This document shows, one piece after another, positions 58,395-64,000 of a DNA stretch of 64,000 nt. The stretch covers positions 744,001-808,000 of the forward strand of contig JAULSU010000006.1 in assembly GCA_030512335.1 (NCBI GenBank), written 5' to 3'. Source of the stretch: Immersiella caudata (Eukaryota; Ascomycota; Sordariomycetes; Sordariales; Lasiosphaeriaceae). Both the position numbers and the translations under genes were made by a program. Within the stretch, counting starts at the first letter, position 1. Every line of letters starts with the position of its first letter. The notes below the pieces were generated by a model. It ran no database searches. It had not been told where the DNA came from and was given only the letters and a program-made list of their open reading frames with translations.

Positions 58395-59620
58395 TCTTGC
58401 TGTTGTTGTCTTTATCGGTGGAGACAAGGGTGGTGAGAAAGGGGAAGGAGAGTTCAACGTTCCTCCCTTGTCACGCTTGCTGAGTCAGCAGATAAGTGTC
58501 TCGCCAACGTCATTGCTCACGATTGTGCAAACATCGTAGCGACTGTTGACTGTGTTTTGCCTGTCATCGAGCCCAGTCCTTTTCTCGGGACTATTTAACT
58601 ACTGTGTGGAACTCAGACAGGTGTCTGTGTCTTTTTCTCTCACGTACCTTTTCTCTCCCAGGAAGGCCATTCTTCGCTTTGTTTATCCATTCAGGGGCTG
58701 CAGAGTCAAAGCTGACTCTTGATGCCGCTGAAGTGCCTGCAATATATACTTCACCTTTTTCTCCTTTCCCTTTTTGACAAAATCTCGGACGAGTCTTCTT
58801 CCAGGTTACAATTCCTCGCAATACCACAGCCTCTCATCTTCGTTTCACCTCCTTCAGGCCGGTCAAGGCTGCAACAAAAAACAAAGTGAGACCATTTTGA
58901 AAGGCATTCGGTATTGTCTCGGTCTGGGAGCTTGGATTTCCCGGTCGATTGTCGGGCTTTCTGAGCATCGCATTCTCCAGAATAATCCAAAAGCCGAAAG
59001 AGACCACTGCCTCGATTCCAACGTGATCGCCACGCCTCTTCATCAATTCCCACATTGCTGACGGGTGAAAGAGCAGATACTTTCTCTAGAAAGGCCACCG
59101 CTGCAGGAATTCCGTCACTACAACGACGAAAGGCGAGAACGACAAGCGAGGATGCTCAGCCGGCCACGTCGTACCGGCTCTATCGAGTCCGCCGACGCTG
59201 AATCGGATTTGGTGTTGGAGACCGGGGTGAGGTTTGACAAAGACGTTGAGCATGAAAAGGTGCGTGGAGCCGTGAAGTATGTGATTCCTCATGTTGATGT
59301 TTCCTTGCTTCGACGACCCGAGCACCAACCAATCAGTTCTCTCTTACCCGTGGACGAGGCAGCTGAGAAGCTGGAGTACCTGGTTGAGCTGCAGTGATCC
59401 TGAAATACAACCTCTCCAACGCTGTCTGACGAGGCTGAAAATCGTCCCGAGTCTTTTTGAGATGGACTTGACTTGAATAGCGACTGAAGTCAAGGACCAG
59501 TGTACTGACGTTCTTGAACAGGGATAAAGAGAGAAGACAAGAGCATCATCCAAAAAATCAAGGAGAGTCTCGGAGGAACGCCGAAGAAGAAGGCCACTAG
59601 GGTCAAGAAAGTAGTTTGAG
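58395..59620. other. Upstream region between DUF4202 and the Ser-rich frame
   Basis: Contains the DUF4202 promoter. A short charged frame (59152-59397) and REDKSIIQKIKESLGG near 59528 look coding-like but are isolated by frame breaks. No gene called. Confidence 0.35.
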
Positions 59621-60181
59621 ATGTGGGGAGGACCAAAAAGAAGACACAAGAACCCGATGGGGCACGACTGGTGCGCCACAAGGCTTCTCTCCGAAAGAAG
59701 AGGATTTGTCCTGGCTGATCCAACCGAGGAGTCCTCTTCCAAATCAGACAGTTCGACAGAGACCTCTGAAACCAACAGCACGTCTACTCGTCCCAAGCAC
59801 GCGGACTCGCGCAACTCAGAGGACGCATCGGGCCAATCTCTCTCTTCCTCGAGCGGCAACGCGTCACAGGTCGCGTCAATCGCCAGCAGCGCGTCGGGAA
59901 ACGCTCCTACCCGTAGCTCTTCTAAGCGTACCCCTCTATCCTACTTCGCCAACACCCCATCCTCTTCTTCCGACGGCCCTCTAGATTTCGTTAACTCGCC
60001 ATCTTCTTCTCTCATCAGCCCTCCAAACTTCTCCGGCTCGGCCTCTCCCCTAAAAATATCTCCGTCGAGCGCATCGCTTTCCTCCGTCAACCTTCCTAGT
60101 GCCTCGAGCCAGTTGCGCGCAGCACACGACTCCGACGACGATTCAACAATCCCCCCCTCCCATCAAAAAACCGTCGAGTAA
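59621..60181 (+). other. Ser/Thr-rich open frame, possibly part of the SANT gene
   Basis: An uninterrupted 186-codon frame. From about residue 36 it is strongly Ser-rich (ESSSKSDSSTETSETNS, SASLSSVNLPSASS) and acidic (DSDDDST). It ends just before the ATG at 60207, in a different frame; a C7 run and an A6 run lie between. In the frame of the SANT gene, lysine-rich sequence (KKPSSKVATKR) leads into its Met, so this may be the N-terminal part separated by another indel. No domain recognised. Confidence 0.35.
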
Positions 60182-60206
60182 GGTTGCGACGAAGAGAATA
60201 TCGACA

Positions 60207-61378
60207 ATGGCTGGCGACAAGGTTTGCTATCTCCTACTTTCTGCTCGTGTCATGGCAACTACTAACGTCGAACTCTAGAAAGAACACAAGTGCTCCCGGC
60301 CGTGGACCGCGGAGCAGGACCGAATCTTCAAGGTCCTCGGCATGGATGTCACCTGGGCTGCCATATCGAAAGCGGCCAGTCACCCTATTGACGAGTGCAA
60401 GATGCGCTACGCAGATCTAGTCGAATCCTCTGCCACTCCAGGTCCTGCGTCTGCCCAAGCCCAAGACCAACGAGAAGAAGCCCGAGCACAAGGCGATCGA
60501 CTGGCACCGTTTCCAGGATGACTTCATCCTCACCAACGCGGGAAAAGCAAAGCGGGAGAACATTGCCGCCGTTCTTGGACACACCGCCGAGGAAGTCGAG
60601 CACCGCTGGTTTGACCTGAAGGCCAGCAGGCGGTTCCCCTTCGCAGGTCATTGGGGCGGCATTTTCGCAGCCCATCGACGCTGCACCCACCCAGGCTGTC
60701 GCGCCGCCCCTAGCGCAGTACCTTCCGCCGCCGCAGCCCGCCACGATGGCGGACGGCATCGTCTACGCCGGTTATGGCGCGTACGGCCCGGCCCAGCCTC
60801 CCGTGCTGGCCCCTCAGCAACCTCCGGTATTCGCCATGGCACCCGGCGCCCCCGTCATCCCCGGTGCCGTCTACGCCGCCGTCCCTGCCATCCAGGCTCA
60901 CCGCCCGGCGCAAGCCCCAGCGCCGCTCTACATCCAAGTCCCGGCCCCGTCCCAAGCGCCCCTTCAGAACCCAGCCGCCGCCACCAACACCTCCACCACG
61001 GCCCTTGCTTCTGCCCCGGCTGTCGCCCCCACCCTGACAGCCAGAACCAGCGCCACCCCGGCCCGATCCGCTGGACCCCGCGAATTTCCCGGGCGTTGCC
61101 CACCTGGCATGGACCCCTACGTGTTCCGGCGCCAGGACAGCATCGCCTTCTTCGAACTCATCACGGCGAAGGACCGCAACCCCCTGCCGCCACGTGTCCT
61201 GCGCCCGGGTAAACCTTGGGACGACCACGACTGTCGCGTGCTAGAGTATGCGGCCTCGCATTGGAAGAACTACCAGCGGGTCCGGAACGAGCTGTATAAC
61301 TTTTGCGACAAGGGGTATACGGTTGAGCATATAAGGGCCCAGCTAGGGGAGTTATGGGGTTCGGGATGGGATAGGTAG
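60207..61378 (+). pseudogene. SANT/Myb-like protein gene with two +1 frame shifts
   Basis: Probable nuclear DNA/chromatin-associated protein. Exon 1 (MAGDK, 60207-60221) and a 58-nt GTTTGC...CTCTAG intron with a CTAAC branch precede a SANT-like module (SRPWTAEQDRIFKVLG, TWAAISKAA, DECKMRYADL). A second module (IDWHRFQDDFILTNAGK, ENIAAVLGHTAEEVEHRW) is in another frame, and a third frame holds a Pro/Ala-rich linker and the terminal module (GKPWDDHDCRVLEYAASHW, YQRVRNELYNFCDKGYT). The changes occur at 60441-60442 and 60646-60647, each needing loss of one G and each within CAGGTC. Either a broken gene or sequence errors. The three modules together support a real former or present gene. Confidence 0.6.
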
Positions 61379-62155
61379 GCGTGGAAGGGATTGGGAAGAC
61401 GTCTGGGGGACCTTTTGAGGCGTTGATAAGAATTTGGGAGGCCTTTTTGTAATTGTTCAAGGCATTGGGGAAGTTTAGGGAGCTGTCTAGGGATTCTCTT
61501 TAGGCGTCATGGGAATATTTTTAGGCCTTCGGGCGATATTTTAAAGCTGTTGGGCTGGATGAGCAAATGCCCTTAGTTTAATTTTGTAGGAGGGATACTG
61601 TATATAGTTTAAGGGTGTCGTCGGTTTATATGCTGACGCCCTGTTGTCGGAGTAAAGTACGTCTGTTTAGTTTCGCGATATGCCGTTCTTGTGATAATGT
61701 GATGTGTGAAATGTGGTTGCTGTAGGACTGGCGATGTCGAGCTTCCCTTCTCCTGTTGCGTTCTAAGGTCCGAGCCTAAAATGGAAGTGGGCATAAACTA
61801 GCTCTGGTATCGTTGCTAATATCTCAGAAGATGGCGTCACAGGCTTCACATCGTCTCTCCAGCCTTGACGTTGAGGACAGGATGTGCAGCCACCTCTCTG
61901 TTTCTAACTAAAGCAATCGCATTAATGCAGACATTGCTTTGCACACTAGCAAAGCAGCTACCATTCACCTTGCCCTTTTTGCATCGCAAATGCAGTGATA
62001 TCTCCAACTTGTCCACCCCACTAGTTGTCGACCCTGCCCGAGCCCCCCCTGGCCTGTCCCTTGCGCAATATGCGGCTACAGACCCTTGATATACCCCCTT
62101 TGCAAAATTCCCTCCCAGCAATTCCCAGGCTACGGTTGGTGCACACACCGACAAG
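61379..62155. other. Intergenic
   Basis: 3' region of the SANT gene with AT-rich sequence near 61600 and upstream flank of tRNA-Asp. Nothing coding recognised. Confidence 0.45.
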
Positions 62156-62242
62156 TCTTCCGTAGTATAGTGGTCAGTATGTGAGCTTGTCACCCAACAA
62201 CTGACTTCGCTCGAGACCCGGGTTCAATTCCCGGCGGGAGAG
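62156..62242 (+). tRNA. tRNA-Asp (GTC) with 15-nt intron
   Basis: The acceptor stem TCTTCCG pairs with CGGGAGA (one T-G wobble), with a G discriminator. The anticodon loop starts TTGTCA, so the anticodon is GTC. Removing 15 bases after position 37 leaves a 7-base loop closed by TGAGC/GCTCG. The T-arm is CCGGG-TTCAATT-CCCGG. Confidence 0.92.
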
Positions 62243-62243
62243 A

Positions 62244-62250
62244 TTTTTTT
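62244..62250 (+). terminator. Pol III terminator of tRNA-Asp
   Basis: A T7 run begins two bases after the tRNA end. Confidence 0.8.
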
Positions 62251-62968
62251 GCCCTCAGCCTCAATTCTTAAATTGAGGGCTTGGCCTTCTTCGTTTTTCT
62301 TTTCCTTTTGCCCTCGGCCAGCTGCACACAGGTGACCGCATCTGGACAGAGATTGCACCGAGCACCAGCTCAACTACACGCTGAGTTTGGCAGGGATCGA
62401 GGCCGCTTCCCTGATGCGCGCGGTGCTAGGCATGGAGGTTTCAGATCTCATCAGAGCGGTAAGCATGGCGACCGAGACATCGGATCGACTCAAAGGCGAG
62501 CCACTAAGGCACCATCGAACCTCTCCCGAGGTGATTGACCATATCTAAAGTACACCACACAATAACACAACACCTCCCTCTGATGCTTTTCAACAACGCC
62601 TCTCTCCGCTCGCAACCATCTGTCCGACAGCTTCGCTTCGCTCCGAAAATTACAGATTAGAATGCACATACAAGGAGGCAAAGCAACCTCTATATCCCAC
62701 GATCTTCCAAGACACCGTCGCCCGTTTTCGACGTTCCGGGTATCATCAAACAAGAGAAGAAGAAATCCCAACAAAAATTGGACAGCAAGGGCAGGACAAC
62801 CAAAAAATGCCATCATGTAACCCAACAGATCTCTACCAGCCGACCAGAATACACAAGGCTGGTTGTTTCGACATATAATTACAGGACGGTGTCCGACAGC
62901 TCGTCTCCTGAGCTGTCATGCATGCAAACATTGACATGGAAATCGTGAAAAAGATGCACACCGGAAGA
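62251..62968. other. Intergenic
   Basis: Between tRNA-Asp and the 3' end of the 14-3-3-like gene. No gene recognised. Confidence 0.45.
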
Positions 62969-63940
62969 TTAGATCATCCCTGGGGGCGGTACTTGCGTGG
63001 TTGCTTCTGTGATGGCAGCGTAGTCTGTGCGAGGGGTCCCCTGGGTTCCAGAACTTGAACCCTGTGCCTTGCTTCGGAGGGTGTTGCTTGATCCAAGCCC
63101 GCGCTTCATCATCTTCCCGAGGACATCAACTAAAGCGCTAGAGTCGACGAACATATCGTCGGCAATGCCCTCGGTGGAGTCGAACACCTCGGTTATTGTC
63201 GTCTGTGCGACCTTTCGGCTGGCTTCTCTGTCGTGAACGCACTCGTACAGGAACGCAGCATACTCCGTCTTGACGGAAAGTCGAAGCGAGTGTGATCCCC
63301 ATAACAGTTCCTCGGCGAGCTGCACAGCCTCTTGAAAACATCGGTGAGCCTTTGGAAGATAATCGCCTGGTTCGAGGAGGAACGCCGTCGGGGGTTCGAG
63401 GGCGTCGGTACCGAACCCAGGAGGCGGCCCAACTGGGCCACCTTCGAAAGATCGTATCGGCTGCGACGTGGGCTGTGGTATTTGGTGATCATCATCCGTT
63501 GCAACCCCCTTGCCCTTGTCCACCCGAGCAGGCGCTATGCTGGGGACGCTACTCGATGTCTGGCCCTCGGGGGTGCTCACGCTCATTGTCGAAACTGATG
63601 GCGTGTTGTGGAAGAGGACGTAGATGTGGTAAAACGATGCCCGTAACTTGTAGGCCAGCACCTTCAGCTCGACATACTCGCCCACCATCGGAAGAACGTA
63701 TTGGTTCAGCAAAACTAGCCCCTCACGAGACAGCCAGATGATGTGAAACGTGAGCTCCAGCGACTCTGGTGTCTCCGGGGCGGCGTGTCGACGTAGTTTT
63801 CGAGCTTTGATGAGCTGATTGGAGAGGTTGATGCTGAGCCCTAGAATTTTGAACAATATCGAGGCAAGGAGAGGGTTCTCATTCTCGACCGCTTTGGCAA
63901 GCTTGCCGAGGAACTTTTGGTCGACCTCAGAGGAAGCCAT
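62969..63940 (-). CDS. 14-3-3-like domain protein
   Basis: Single exon, 323 residues, start ATG 63940. The N-terminal half is helical (VDQKFLGKLAKAVENENPLLASILFKILG, read in part). A low-complexity linker follows (VSTPEGQTSSSVPS, PPPGFGT). The C-terminal part holds the region most like 14-3-3 helices 7-9: YLPKAHRCFQEAVQLAEELL, HSLRLSVKTEYAAFLYECVHD, and SRKVAQTTITEVFD. Canonical 14-3-3 proteins are about 250 residues and fold without such a linker, so this is a divergent fungal member; phosphopeptide binding is not assured. Upstream sequence runs off the window. Confidence 0.7.
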   Translation of the reverse strand: MASSEVDQKFLGKLAKAVENENPLLASILFKILGLSINLSNQLIKARKLRRHAAPETPESLELTFHIIWLSREGLVLLNQYVLPMVGEYVELKVLAYKLRASFYHIYVLFHNTPSVSTMSVSTPEGQTSSSVPSIAPARVDKGKGVATDDDHQIPQPTSQPIRSFEGGPVGPPPGFGTDALEPPTAFLLEPGDYLPKAHRCFQEAVQLAEELLWGSHSLRLSVKTEYAAFLYECVHDREASRKVAQTTITEVFDSTEGIADDMFVDSSALVDVLGKMMKRGLGSSNTLRSKAQGSSSGTQGTPRTDYAAITEATTQVPPPGMI

Positions 63941-64000
63941 GGTGTTGGGTTCGGTCGCTCAGGGAGTCCTGCGACCGGATTAGCAATGAACTTGCCACAG

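Noticed and set aside
1..64000. CRISPR arrays, bacterial mobile elements, 5S rRNA, telomere repeats, intact transposon
   Set aside because: None seen; the sequence is eukaryotic fungal and no spaced direct repeats, transposase motifs or 5S consensus were recognised.

Overview
The window reads as chromosomal DNA of a filamentous ascomycete (Pezizomycotina, most likely Sordariomycetes). The basis is intron-bearing genes with short GT-AG introns of about 45-100 nt, dispersed tRNA genes, and fungus-specific families: DUF3405, DUF4202, fungal rhodopsin-like 7TM, Mediator subunit 5, SesA-NACHT STAND protein and GH55. No bacterial operons, CRISPR array or rRNA genes were seen.

Layout. 1-826 (-): 5' part of a GH55 beta-1,3-glucanase, cut by the window edge. 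1683-2061: divergent tRNA-Ser(CGA)/tRNA-Ser(AGA) pair. 2964-4881 (+): MFS transporter. 5127-6227 (-): membrane J-protein. 8020-9803 (+): 4-coumarate-CoA-ligase-like enzyme. 10186-11894 (+): OB-fold/zinc-ribbon protein resembling MEIOB/RPA1. 12385-14004 (-): inositol-3-phosphate synthase. 14.0-19.06 kb: gene-poor. 19064-21439 (+): two-LIM protein. 23570-25802 (+): DUF3405 protein. 26532-27504 (+): tyrosine-phosphatase-family protein. 28126-28449 (+): small basic conserved fungal protein. 29295-29764 (+): small three-exon gene. 30016-31902 (-): rhodopsin-like 7TM protein with a GC-AG intron.

33.1-37.2 kb is a decayed block: a SesA-NACHT STAND (NLR-like) pseudogene and a CorA-like pseudogene, both on the minus strand, with an A33 tract and an (AAC)20 microsatellite. 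Then come an extradiol dioxygenase (39138-40266, +), a 6-kb gene-poor stretch, a small conserved fungal protein (46384-47220, +), Mediator subunit 5 (48261-51683, +), a cysteine-rich single-pass membrane protein with a Q-rich tail (53330-55267, +), a cytochrome b5-FMN hydroxyacid dehydrogenase with an apparent frameshift (55807-57410, -), a DUF4202 protein (57691-58394, -), a frameshifted SANT/Myb-like gene (60207-61378, +), an intron-containing tRNA-Asp (62156-62242) and a 14-3-3-like protein (62969-63940, -).

The genes do not form one pathway. Housekeeping genes (INO1, MED5, J-protein, LIM, DUF4202) are intact and interspersed with metabolic and signalling genes. Reading-frame lesions are confined to accessory-type genes (NLR, CorA-like, FMN dehydrogenase, SANT). 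Real pseudogenization is therefore more likely than general sequencing error, although several lesions sit in homopolymers and must be checked. Exon boundaries were read by eye from splice consensus and frame continuity, and some may be off by one base.
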